Program-made: the position numbers and the translations under genes
Assembly (NCBI GenBank): GCA_038040325.1
Contig: JBBPIM010000035.1
Location: forward strand, 1-19,214
Direction: 5' to 3'
Length of the DNA stretch: 19,214 nt
From: Mayfieldus profundus
Lineage (GTDB): Bacteria > Actinomycetota > Thermoleophilia > Solirubrobacterales > 70-9
The notes under the pieces: model-generated
What the model was told of the DNA's origin: nothing
Databases searched by the model: none
Seen by the model: only the letters and a program-made list of their open reading frames with translations
Shown: positions 13,176 through 19,214 of the stretch, piece after piece
How the letters are laid out: each line of letters opens with the position of its first letter
Position numbering within the stretch: the first letter of the stretch is position 1

Positions 13176-14486
13176 CTACGCGGCGGCCGGCTGCTTCTTC
13201 TTCGGCGCCTGCCCGACAGCGCCGTTGCTCGACGCCTCGGCGGTGCCCCGGGCCGCGTCGGCGGCGATCTCGGCGGCCGCCTGCAGGCGCTCCGCGTACT
13301 CCCTGGCCTGCATGCGCGAGATGACCAGGCGCTGGATCTCGGCCGTGCCCTCGAACAGCTGGTAGATCTTCGCGTCGCGGAAGAACTTCTCCAGCGGGTA
13401 CTCCGTATTCCAGGCGTCCGGGCCGACCAGGTCCATCAGGGTCGCGGTCGCCCACATCGTCACGTCGCCGGCCTTGAGCTTCGACATCGAGCCCTGGCCG
13501 CCGGTCATCGGAATGCCGTTGCGGCCCATCCAGGAGGCGCGCTGGACCAGCAGCCTCGCCGCCTCGATCTCGGTGGCGACGTCGGCAAGCGTCTGCTGGA
13601 TGCGCTGGGTCTTCAGCAGCGGGACGCCGTTCTCCTCGCGCCCGCCCAGGTACTCCAGGGTCCACTCGTAGGCCGCCTGGGCGATGCCGAGCGCCGAGGC
13701 GCCGACGATCGGCCGGGTGATCTCGAACGTGGCAAGCGCATTGGAGGCACTGGAGCGCTGCCCGGAGCGGGCCCGTTCGAGCTTGCGCTCGAGCTTGTCC
13801 ATCCCGCCGAGCAGGTACTCGACCGGGACGCGGACGTCCTCGAGGATCACCTCGCCGGTGTGCGAGGCGCGGATCCCGAGCTTTGACTCCTTCTTGCCCT
13901 GGCTGAAGCCAGGGGTGTCCTTGGGGACGATGAACGAGGCCTGGCCGCGATGGCCGAGCTCGGGGTCGACCGTGGCGACGACGACCGTGACGGCGGCGAT
14001 GCCGCCGTTGGAGATGAAGACCTTGGTCCCGTTCAGAACCCACTCGTCGCCGTCGAGCCTGGCCGTGGACTTGAGGCTCTTGACGTCGGAGCCGGCCTGG
14101 GGCTCGGTGACCGCGTAGGCGCCGAGCTTGATCTCGTCGCCGGTGCCGAAGCACTCAGGCACCCATTGGGCGATCTGCTCCGGGGTGCCGGAGCTGGCGA
14201 TGCCGGCGGCGGCCAGCGAGGAGGCGGAGATGGCCAGCGCTATGCCGGCGCAGCCCCAGTGCAGCTCCTCGGCGTAGATCACGGAGAACTGGCCGTCGGC
14301 GTCGGTGCCCATGCGCTGGATGTGGTCGAGGCCGTGCATCCCCCATTCGCGGGCCTCCTTGATGACCTCCCAGGGCGTGCTCTCCTCGCGGTCGTGCTTG
14401 GGCGCCGCCGGGCGCATCACCTCCCGAGCGAACTGGCGGCAGTAGTCCTTGAACTCCTGCTGCTCCTCGTTCAGTGCGAAATCCAT
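13176..14486 (-). CDS. Acyl-CoA dehydrogenase
   Basis: This FAD enzyme introduces the alpha,beta double bond into acyl-CoA thioesters and passes electrons to ETF. Its 436 residues include a typical N-terminal helical domain, the FAD/substrate loop Y-A-V-T-E-P-Q-A-G-S-D (124-134), a middle beta domain and the C-terminal helical domain. The catalytic base is probably Glu379 in Q-L-F-E-G-T-A-E-I-Q-R. Residues from about 400 onward add an Ala/Lys-rich low-complexity tail beyond the usual end. AAGGAGG, 6 nt before the ATG, is the strongest ribosome site in the window. Chain length or branching specificity cannot be assigned. A TetR-type palindrome lies upstream, as is common for fatty-acid or amino-acid catabolic dehydrogenases. 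It is downstream of the lactate-oxidase-like gene on the same strand. Confidence 0.94.
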   Translation of the reverse strand: MDFALNEEQQEFKDYCRQFAREVMRPAAPKHDREESTPWEVIKEAREWGMHGLDHIQRMGTDADGQFSVIYAEELHWGCAGIALAISASSLAAAGIASSGTPEQIAQWVPECFGTGDEIKLGAYAVTEPQAGSDVKSLKSTARLDGDEWVLNGTKVFISNGGIAAVTVVVATVDPELGHRGQASFIVPKDTPGFSQGKKESKLGIRASHTGEVILEDVRVPVEYLLGGMDKLERKLERARSGQRSSASNALATFEITRPIVGASALGIAQAAYEWTLEYLGGREENGVPLLKTQRIQQTLADVATEIEAARLLVQRASWMGRNGIPMTGGQGSMSKLKAGDVTMWATATLMDLVGPDAWNTEYPLEKFFRDAKIYQLFEGTAEIQRLVISRMQAREYAERLQAAAEIAADAARGTAEASSNGAVGQAPKKKQPAAA

Positions 14487-14543
14487 TCGATTCCTCCTTC
14501 GCCACGCCCGAGAGCCGGGGGGATCGCTGTGGGGAAAACCGAT

Positions 14544-14575
14544 TGACTGGTCAGTCAGCCAGTCCCAAGAGCTTA
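14544..14575 (-). promoter_or_regulatory. Candidate promoter and TetR-like operator for the acyl-CoA dehydrogenase
   Basis: Minus-strand TAAGCT (14570-14575) fits a TAnnnT -10. Just downstream lie two overlapping palindromes: TGACTG-gt-CAGTCA (14544-14557) and GACTGG-N8-CCAGTC (14545-14564). A dimeric repressor bound here would cover the transcription start. TetR-family regulators of acyl-CoA metabolism commonly use operators of this size and shape; the regulator gene itself is not in the window. Confidence 0.5.
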
Positions 14576-14593
14576 TCTGACCACGAAGTCAGA
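14576..14593 (-). terminator. Hairpin between the lactate-oxidase-like gene and acyl-CoA dehydrogenase
   Basis: TCTGAC-N6-GTCAGA is a perfect 6-bp stem starting about 10 nt after the upstream stop codon. No U-run follows, so termination is only a possibility. It abuts the candidate -10 of the next gene and shares the TGAC/GTCA core with the operator, so it may be another regulator site. Confidence 0.3.
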
Positions 14594-14602
14594 AGGCGAG
14601 GC

Positions 14603-15769
14603 TCAGGCAGGCTCAGGCACGAGCGCCCCGGCATCGAGCTGGGCCGGCGATGTGTAGCCGCACAGCGCCAGGGTCAGGTCGAACTCGGCCAGCATCATCT
14701 TCAGCACGGTCTCCACGCCGCTCTGGCCGTCGAGGGCGAGCCCCCAGATGTAGGGGCGCCCCAGCAGCACCGCGTCTGCCCCCAGCGCCAGCGCCTTGAT
14801 CGCGTCGGCGCCGCCGCGCACACCGCTGTCGAACAGCACCGCGACCCCCTCCCCCACCGCCTCGACGATCGCCGGCAGGGCGTCGAGCGAGGCAAGCGCA
14901 CCATCCACCTGGCGGCCGCCGTGGTTGGAGACGACGATCCCGTCGAGGCCGCGGGCCACGGCCTCGCGCGCGTCGCCGGCGTGCTGGATTCCCTTCACCA
15001 AGATCGGCAGCGAAGTCTGCTCGCGCAGCCCGGCCAGCTTGTCCCAGGTGAGGCGGGGATTCACGTAGACGTTCAGGTAGTGGCCGATCGCGGCGCCGAG
15101 GTCCTCCTCGGGCGGCCGGTCGAGGCCGGCCCGGAAGACCGGGTCCTCGAAGAAGTTCGCATTGCCCTTGCCCTCCAGGAACGGCAGCCACGCCTGCTGC
15201 AGGTCGCGCGGCTTCCAGCCGGGGATGAAGGTGTCCACGGTGACGACGATCGCCCCGTAGCCGGCCCGCTCGGCGCGCCTCACCATGCTGGCCGCGATCT
15301 CGTCGTCGTTGGGCCAGTAGAGCTGGTACCAGCGCGGCCCGTCGCCGGCCGACTCGGCGACCTGCTCGAGCGAGTAGGCGGAGGCGGTGCTGGCGATGAA
15401 CGGAAGCCCCAGCGAAGCGGCTGCGCGGGCGCTGGCCAGCTCCCCCTCGGGATGGACGATCTTCTGAACTCCGATCGGCGCCAGCATCAGCGGCGCCGGC
15501 AGGTCGATGCCGAGCACCTTGGTATCGAGCCGGCGCTCGCCGACGTCGCGAAGCATCCGGGGCACGATCCGCCGGCGCCGGAAGGCCTCCAGGTTGGCGC
15601 GCATCGTGTCCTCGCTGCCCGCCCCCGCGCACACGTAAGAGGCCGCCTTGGGGTCCATCGCCTCGACCGCATGGCTCTCCAGCTCCGCCACCTGCACCGG
15701 GATCGTGGGCTGCTCGCCGGCCAGGCCCTTGGCGTAGATCTCCCGGTAGTAGTCGGCGAATTCGGCCAT
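14603..15769 (-). CDS. FMN-dependent alpha-hydroxyacid oxidase, lactate 2-monooxygenase-like
   Basis: The 388-residue TIM-barrel flavoprotein oxidises an L-2-hydroxyacid, probably lactate. FMN and active-site signatures are clear: W-Y-Q-L-Y-W (147-152), V-T-V-D-T (176-180), Lys259 in L-V-K-G, and the catalytic base His283 in S-N-H-G-G-R286-Q-V-D-G. The FMN-phosphate region is D314-S-G-V-R-G-G...L-G-R-P. The N-terminal G-A-G-S-E-D-T-M-R-A-N-L-E-A-F-R-R-R-R-I-V-P-R-M-L-R-D resembles mycobacterial lactate 2-monooxygenase more than LldD, which suggests acetate/CO2 or pyruvate as product. A dehydrogenase role cannot be excluded. The ATG at 15769 lacks a Shine-Dalgarno but has TAGTCT 6 nt upstream. 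It diverges from the CWB2 gene. Confidence 0.9.
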   Translation of the reverse strand: MAEFADYYREIYAKGLAGEQPTIPVQVAELESHAVEAMDPKAASYVCAGAGSEDTMRANLEAFRRRRIVPRMLRDVGERRLDTKVLGIDLPAPLMLAPIGVQKIVHPEGELASARAAASLGLPFIASTASAYSLEQVAESAGDGPRWYQLYWPNDDEIAASMVRRAERAGYGAIVVTVDTFIPGWKPRDLQQAWLPFLEGKGNANFFEDPVFRAGLDRPPEEDLGAAIGHYLNVYVNPRLTWDKLAGLREQTSLPILVKGIQHAGDAREAVARGLDGIVVSNHGGRQVDGALASLDALPAIVEAVGEGVAVLFDSGVRGGADAIKALALGADAVLLGRPYIWGLALDGQSGVETVLKMMLAEFDLTLALCGYTSPAQLDAGALVPEPA

Positions 15770-15775
15770 GCCGGG

Positions 15776-15803
15776 AGACTAGTCGGGCGCTGTCCAATAG
15801 CTT
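15776..15803. promoter_or_regulatory. Back-to-back leaderless-type promoters for the lactate-oxidase-like and CWB2 genes
   Basis: Minus-strand TAGTCT (15776-15781) lies 6 nt before the oxidase ATG. Plus-strand TAGCTT (15798-15803) lies 9 nt before the CWB2 GTG. The two hexamers are only 16 bp apart, so the -35 region of each promoter would overlap the -10 of the other. No Shine-Dalgarno exists on either side. Confidence 0.4.
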
Positions 15804-15812
15804 TCCGAACCC

Positions 15813-17270
15813 GTGCTGCAAGGACGCCTCACGCGGCTTCGCATGGCCAAGACCCGCTTCCGCCTGCGCCTGACCCGGCTGCGGCTGCGGCTGCGAGGCA
15901 CCAAGCCGCCGCCGCACAAGCCCTCCGCGCCCGACGCCCGATCTTCCGGCGCCCCCTCCTCCGGGCTGAAGACTCCCCGCCGCAGGCGCCTGCCCCGGCC
16001 GCGGATCGGTCGACCCTCGATCTCCCGCCGCACCGGGCTGATTGCCGTTGGCGTGCTGCTGGTCGCCGGGGGCGCCGCGGCGGTGATCGTCGCCCTCGAC
16101 CCCTTCGGCGGCGAGGACGGTGGGTCGCCGGCTCCTCGCGTGGCGGGCGCGGAGAAGGTGGAGGTCCAGGTGGAGGCGGTGGAGGCAGCCGCCTCGCTGG
16201 GCTTCCCGGCCTTCGCGACCGCCAACACCACCCGGATCGGGGGCTCGGACCCCGAGGCCAACGCCGCCGGCGTGGCGCTCGCCGTCTATCCGTCGGCGGG
16301 CGGCAGCGCTCCCCCGCCCGCGGTGACGCTGGTCGCCGAGGACGACTGGCAGGGCGCGATCGCCGCCTCGGTCCTCGCCTCGGACCCGATCCACGCTCCG
16401 ATCCTGATCGGCTCCAGCGACGGTCTGCCCGACGCGACCGGCGATGCGATCGCCGCGCTCGGTCCCACCGGGTCGCCGGAGACCGGCGGTGCCGGGGCCT
16501 TCGCGATCGGCGACGTCGACGCCCCCGAGGGCATCGAGACCGCCTCCGGGCGGGGAGCCGACCCGGCCGCGCTCGCCGCCGCGATTGACCGGCTGCGCGA
16601 GAAGCTGCTCGGGCGCCAGCCCGACCACATCGTGATCGCCAGCGAGGAGGAGGCCGCCTTCGCGATGCCGGCCGCGGCCTGGGCCGCCCGCTCGGGCGAC
16701 CCGGTGCTGTTCGCGCGCTCCGACGAGCTGCCGAGGCCGACCGCGGAGGCGCTGAAGCGCCACAAGGGAGTGCCTGTCTACGTGCTCGGGCCCTCCTCGG
16801 TGATCTCCTCGCAGGTGGTGCGCCAGATTGCCCAGCTCACGGGGCCGCCGAACCGCGTTTCGGGCGAGGACCCCGTCGCCAACGCGATCGAGTTCGCGCG
16901 CTACGCCGACGGCACCTTCGGCTGGAACATCAACGACCCCGGGCACGGCTTCGTCGTCGCGCGCAGCGATCGGCCCGCCGACGCGGCGACCGCCTCTTCG
17001 CTTTCCGCCTCGGGGACCTGGGGGCCGCTGCTGCTCACCGACAGCGCCAGCGAACTGCCTGGGGCGCTGCGCGGGTACCTTCTCGACGTGAAGCCCGGCT
17101 ATCGCAGCGACCCGACCCGGGCCCTCTACAACCACGTTTGGCTGATCGGAGACCAGGAGGCGATCGACGTCAACCAGCAGGCCGCGATCGACGACCTGGC
17201 CGAGCTGACGAAAATCGGTGGCGGATCGGAGCGGGAGTCCACGCCCTCGAAGAAGCGCGGCAAGGCGTGA
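15813..17270 (+). CDS. Membrane-anchored cell wall-binding repeat 2 (CWB2-like) protein
   Basis: The 485-residue protein has three parts. Residues 1-73 are a cytoplasmic-looking, extremely Arg-rich tail with alternating R-L-R-L. Residues 74-95 are one membrane helix. The rest is an extracytoplasmic region with degenerate CWB2 repeats: T-R-I-G-G-S-D-P-E-A-N-A-A-G-V-A-L-A (about 140-157) with A-P-I-L-I-G-S-S-D-G-L-P, and R-V-S-G-E-D-P-V-A-N-A-I-E-F-A-R with P-L-L-L-T-D-S-A-S-E-L-P. CWB2 modules anchor proteins to anionic wall polymers in Gram-positives. No catalytic domain is seen. GTG at 15813 is preferred because TAGCTT precedes it by 9 nt; ATG at 15843 is the alternative. A (CGGCTG)3 hexamer repeat underlies part of the tail. 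Its TGA overlaps the next gene as GTGA. Confidence 0.82.
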   Translation: MLQGRLTRLRMAKTRFRLRLTRLRLRLRGTKPPPHKPSAPDARSSGAPSSGLKTPRRRRLPRPRIGRPSISRRTGLIAVGVLLVAGGAAAVIVALDPFGGEDGGSPAPRVAGAEKVEVQVEAVEAAASLGFPAFATANTTRIGGSDPEANAAGVALAVYPSAGGSAPPPAVTLVAEDDWQGAIAASVLASDPIHAPILIGSSDGLPDATGDAIAALGPTGSPETGGAGAFAIGDVDAPEGIETASGRGADPAALAAAIDRLREKLLGRQPDHIVIASEEEAAFAMPAAAWAARSGDPVLFARSDELPRPTAEALKRHKGVPVYVLGPSSVISSQVVRQIAQLTGPPNRVSGEDPVANAIEFARYADGTFGWNINDPGHGFVVARSDRPADAATASSLSASGTWGPLLLTDSASELPGALRGYLLDVKPGYRSDPTRALYNHVWLIGDQEAIDVNQQAAIDDLAELTKIGGGSERESTPSKKRGKA

Positions 17271-17521
17271 GCGAGGCGGAGCGGCCCGACCTGCTCCACC
17301 CCTCACATGACGTGACGGTCGATGAGATCCGTGCCCTGACCGGCGCGGCAACCCCGCATTTTGCGCTTCAGGTGCGAAACCGGGTTCGGCGGCTGATCGA
17401 GCCCCTGCCCCCCGAGCACCCGGCCCGCCGGGAGGGCGAGCGGGCGATCGACCAGCTGGAGGACCTCGCCGAGCACAGCGGCGAGCCGCGGGGCAGAGGG
17501 CCCGGCGATGAAGACCACTGA
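17267..17521 (+). CDS. Small protein of unknown function coupled to the methyltransferase
   Basis: The 84-residue protein is unrecognised. Its middle (about 17-50: V-T-V-D-E-I-R-A-L-T-G-A-A-T-P-H-F-A-L-Q, then R-N-R-V-R-R-L-I) looks like a compact helical domain of conserved type. It is followed by a charged helix (A-R-R-E-G-E-R-A-I-D-Q-L-E-D-L-A) and a polar tail. There is no signal peptide or membrane segment. The GTG start overlaps the CWB2 stop (GTGA, 17267-17270), and the end overlaps the methyltransferase start by 14 nt. Such tight packing suggests co-translation with both neighbours. It could be a binding partner or regulator, but nothing in the sequence shows a function. Confidence 0.72.
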   Translation: MSEAERPDLLHPSHDVTVDEIRALTGAATPHFALQVRNRVRRLIEPLPPEHPARREGERAIDQLEDLAEHSGEPRGRGPGDEDH

Positions 17522-18323
17522 GACCGAGTCCGCCCGCGAGCGGGTGCTGCCGCTGCTGGAGCCCGACGCGCGCAGCAAGGCCGAGGCGCTCGCCCCCGAC
17601 GCCCCCTACCTCGACCTGATCGAGGGCGATCTCGAATCGACCGGGATGACCCAGGACCTGATGACCAGCGGCTTCGTCCCGCGAATCTACGAGCGCTACT
17701 GGCGCCCGGCGCTGGGCCGGGTCGCAAAGGGCGCGACCGGCCCCGGGATGGCGGAGGAGATCCGCATCGCTCGCCTGCTTCTGGGCCTCTCCCCCGGCGA
17801 CGGCGTGCTGGACATCGCCTGCGGCCCCGGCAACTTCTCGCGCGCGTTCGCCTCTGCGGTGGGTGACTCCGGACTCGTCGTCGGCCTCGACGCCTCCGAG
17901 ACGATGCTGCGCCGTGGCGCCGACGAGCTCGAGCACTCCGCCCTCGCCAACCTGTTCCTGGTCCGCGGCAACGCCACCGCGCTGCCCTTCGTCGACGACA
18001 GCTTCGATGCCGTCTGCTGCTTCGCCGCGCTGCACCTGTTCGACGACCCATTCGCCGGGCTGGATGAGATGACCCGGGTGCTCACGCCCGGCGGGCGGAT
18101 CGCGCTGATGACCTCGGTGCAGCGCCAGCTCGGCCCGCGGGGCCCGCTGAAGCCGCTGACCGAGCGCCTCAGCGGCATGCGCGTGTTCGGCCAGACCGAG
18201 CTCGTCGATGCGCTGCAGGAACGCGGCTTCGAGGAGATCCACCAGCGCCTCTCGGGGCTGGTCCAGTTCGTCGGCGCCAGCCTGCGCCCGGATGCGGCCG
18301 ACGATAGCGGCGCGGGCAAATAG
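17508..18323 (+). CDS. Class I SAM-dependent methyltransferase
   Basis: The 271-residue protein has a Rossmann methyltransferase core of the methyltransferase-11 (UbiE-like) type. Motif I is V-L-D-I-A-C-G-P-G-N-F (100-110). The ribose-binding acid is Asp128 in V-V-G-L-D-A-S. F-D-A-V-C-C-F-A-A-L-H-L (motif IV) and the L-T-P-G-G-R-I-A-L motif follow. An N-terminal extension of about 80 residues contains M-T-S-G-F-V-P-R-I-Y-E-R-Y-W-R-P, seen before the core in several small-molecule or quinone/lipid methyltransferases. The acceptor is unknown. The ATG overlaps the upstream small gene by 14 nt, with a purine-rich GAGGG at a workable distance. The MBL gene starts 10 nt after its stop. Confidence 0.88.
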   Translation: MKTTETESARERVLPLLEPDARSKAEALAPDAPYLDLIEGDLESTGMTQDLMTSGFVPRIYERYWRPALGRVAKGATGPGMAEEIRIARLLLGLSPGDGVLDIACGPGNFSRAFASAVGDSGLVVGLDASETMLRRGADELEHSALANLFLVRGNATALPFVDDSFDAVCCFAALHLFDDPFAGLDEMTRVLTPGGRIALMTSVQRQLGPRGPLKPLTERLSGMRVFGQTELVDALQERGFEEIHQRLSGLVQFVGASLRPDAADDSGAGK

Positions 18324-18326
18324 GCT
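18321..18326 (+). promoter_or_regulatory. Possible internal leaderless-type -10 for the MBL gene
   Basis: TAGGCT lies 7 nt before the ATG at 18334 and no Shine-Dalgarno is present. The first three bases are also the methyltransferase stop codon, so chance agreement is possible. If real, the MBL gene could be transcribed apart from the upstream operon. Confidence 0.25.
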
Positions 18327-18333
18327 GGCGCCG

Positions 18334-19005
18334 ATGAAGCAGATGGCCCAGGGCGTCTGGCGGCTGAAGGAGTTCCCCGGCCCGACGATCAACATCTATC
18401 TGGCCGAGGACGTCCTGATCGACGCCGGGCGGACCTGGGACAGGCGCCGCATCTTCTCCGAGATCGAGGGTCGCGACCTGTCGATGCTGGCCCTAACCCA
18501 TGTCCATCCCGACCATCAGGGGGCGGCAAAGGACGTCTGCGAGGAGCGCGGGATCCCGCTCGCCTGCCACGTCGACGACGTCGACGCCATGGAGGGGCGC
18601 CGGCCGGTGCAGGAGGCGGCCATGGAGAACCCGATCAACCGCCTGATCAAGCGCGTTTGGCAGGGCCCGCCCTACAGGGTGGAGCGGGTGCTCAACGAGG
18701 GCGACGAGGTGGCGGGCTTCCGCGTCGTCCACGCCCCCGGCCACGCGCGCGGGGAGGTCATCTTCCTCCGCGACTCCGACCGGGTGGCGATCTGCGGCGA
18801 CGTGATCCGCAACATCAGCTACGCGACCGGGCTTCCGGGAATCAAGGAGCCGCCGCCGATCTTCACCTACGACCCGGCCGAGAACCGGCGCTCGATCCGC
18901 AAGCTCGCCGAGCTGAACCCGTCGCTGATCCTCGCCGGGCACGGGCCCGCCGTCAGCGACATGGCGAAATTCGAGCGCTTCGTCGAGAAGCTGCCGGCGG
19001 ACTAG
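18334..19005 (+). CDS. Metallo-beta-lactamase-fold hydrolase (glyoxalase II-like)
   Basis: The 223-residue protein has the full di-metal MBL signature: T-H56-V-H58-P-D60-H61-Q-G, then H137 in A-P-G-H, D156 in C-G-D, and H203 in A-G-H-G. These residues should bind two zinc or iron ions and hydrolyse a thioester, ester or related bond. It has no signal peptide or beta-lactamase-type loops, so it is more likely a glyoxalase II-like or housekeeping hydrolase than a resistance enzyme. It follows the methyltransferase after 10 nt, which suggests a shared transcript and possibly related substrates. The TAG stop lies within a CTAG that also marks the left edge of the terminal inverted-repeat segment. 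Confidence 0.9.
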   Translation: MKQMAQGVWRLKEFPGPTINIYLAEDVLIDAGRTWDRRRIFSEIEGRDLSMLALTHVHPDHQGAAKDVCEERGIPLACHVDDVDAMEGRRPVQEAAMENPINRLIKRVWQGPPYRVERVLNEGDEVAGFRVVHAPGHARGEVIFLRDSDRVAICGDVIRNISYATGLPGIKEPPPIFTYDPAENRRSIRKLAELNPSLILAGHGPAVSDMAKFERFVEKLPAD

Positions 19006-19214
19006 GTGTAGTTCCTGACCACGTTGTTCATGGGGGGTGGCAGCCGTTTTACTCCCTATCTGACGGCAATCGTTTGCCGCCCCACATGGGGTGGGGCGTC
19101 ACGCGCACCAGTGGCGCGGGAATGGACAGGATTTTCGCGCCCTCGGTCACCCGACCGCCGGATGCGCGGTTCAGGGAGATCCAGGAGAACAACGTGGTTG
19201 GTAGTTACAACTAG
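19002..19214. mobile_element. Putative MITE-like or repeat element bounded by 28-bp imperfect inverted repeats
   Basis: Positions 19002-19029 and 19187-19214 are inverted copies matching at 22 of 28 positions. Both begin with CTAG at the outer end, and both share a perfect 12-bp inner block, ACCACGTTGTTC / GAACAACGTGGT. The outer CTAG pair could be a 4-bp target duplication, of a type made by some IS5-family elements. Between the repeats are three perfect hairpins: 19064-19079 (CGGCAA/TTGCCG), 19078-19098 (CGCCCCA/TGGGGCG) and 19113-19141 (GGCGCG/CGCGCC). There is no transposase. An alternative is that the repeats are parts of 3' coding ends, since both read N-N-V-V-x-x-Y-x-stop outward. The window stops at the right copy, so its true boundary is unseen. 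Confidence 0.4.

Noticed and set aside
14613..18395. A 1260-codon open frame on the minus strand
   Set aside because: It runs antisense through the CWB2, methyltransferase and MBL genes and in a second frame through the lactate-oxidase-like gene. Its translation is Arg/Gly/Pro-rich with no domains, a shadow produced by high GC.
18334..19005. Antibiotic-resistance beta-lactamase
   Set aside because: The metal motif is shared by the whole MBL superfamily. There is no signal peptide, and the length and context fit a glyoxalase II-like hydrolase.
19002..19058. Short minus-strand reading frame ending M-N-N-V-V-R-N-Y-T-stop
   Set aside because: It is only about 17 codons from an upstream in-frame stop, with no ribosome site. 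The inverted copy at the right end suggests it is part of the repeat rather than a gene.
19030..19214. Plus-strand frame ending N-N-V-V-G-S-Y-N-stop as a gene
   Set aside because: Its 5' part is a shadow of the MBL gene, and no start with a ribosome site or -10 is seen inside the segment. It could be coding, but nothing recognisable supports it.
1..19214. CRISPR array, tRNA, rRNA, prophage or integron site
   Set aside because: I saw no regularly spaced repeats, cloverleaf sequence, rRNA-like stretch, phage gene or integrase. The terminal repeat does not match an attC layout.

Overview
The window is very GC-rich, gene-dense chromosomal DNA from an actinobacterium. The protein flavour suggests a Thermoleophilia/Solirubrobacterales-type lineage: a lactate-monooxygenase-like flavoenzyme, a cell-wall-binding-repeat-2 protein, strong G/C at third codon positions, and several GTG/TTG starts. 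That placement is inference; there is no rRNA or marker gene to fix it. I see no tRNA, rRNA, CRISPR array, prophage or complete insertion sequence.

Layout. Positions 1-1616 (minus) hold the N-terminal third of a glutamate synthase large subunit that runs off the left edge. Divergent from it is an orphan ParA-type ATPase (1769-2560), then a cupin (minus) and a SnoaL/NTF2-like protein (plus). Positions 3436-9228 (minus) are an aspartate-family amino-acid block: lysA, hom and thrC in order, then a small secreted ORF on the opposite strand, then a thioredoxin-like gene, a redoxin gene and thrB. So the threonine branch (hom, thrC, thrB) and the last lysine step (lysA) lie together, but thrB sits in a separate small unit with two thioredoxin-fold genes. 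An alpha/beta hydrolase (plus) diverges from lysA. Positions 9974-13012 (minus) carry a membrane-anchored hypothetical protein with a possibly structured leader, a coiled-coil M23 endopeptidase and a CDF metal-efflux transporter. Next come an acyl-CoA dehydrogenase and an FMN alpha-hydroxyacid oxidase/monooxygenase (both minus). A plus-strand cluster closes the window: a CWB2 wall-binding protein, an 84-residue conserved-looking small protein, a SAM methyltransferase and a metallo-beta-lactamase-fold hydrolase. The last ~210 bases hold an inverted-repeat-bounded, hairpin-rich segment that looks like a small non-autonomous mobile element or an abundant repeat.

Themes. (1) Genes are packed tightly: same-strand neighbours overlap as GTGA or TTGA, and three convergent pairs overlap within CTAG or CTAA so that both stop codons share bases. 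(2) Several genes with no Shine-Dalgarno sequence instead have a TAnnnT hexamer 6-9 nt before the start codon, the arrangement expected for actinobacterial leaderless transcripts. Examples are parA, the 5254 ORF, CDF, the lactate oxidase, CWB2 and possibly the MBL gene. Others (gltB, cupin, SnoaL, hydrolase, acyl-CoA dehydrogenase, the 10531 hypothetical) have clear Shine-Dalgarno sequences. (3) Most genes are ordinary metabolism. The parts most worth a second look are the right-end repeat element, the hairpin-rich leader at 10532-10746, the hom-thrC intergenic hairpin, the TetR-like operator before the acyl-CoA dehydrogenase, and the 84-residue/methyltransferase/MBL cluster.
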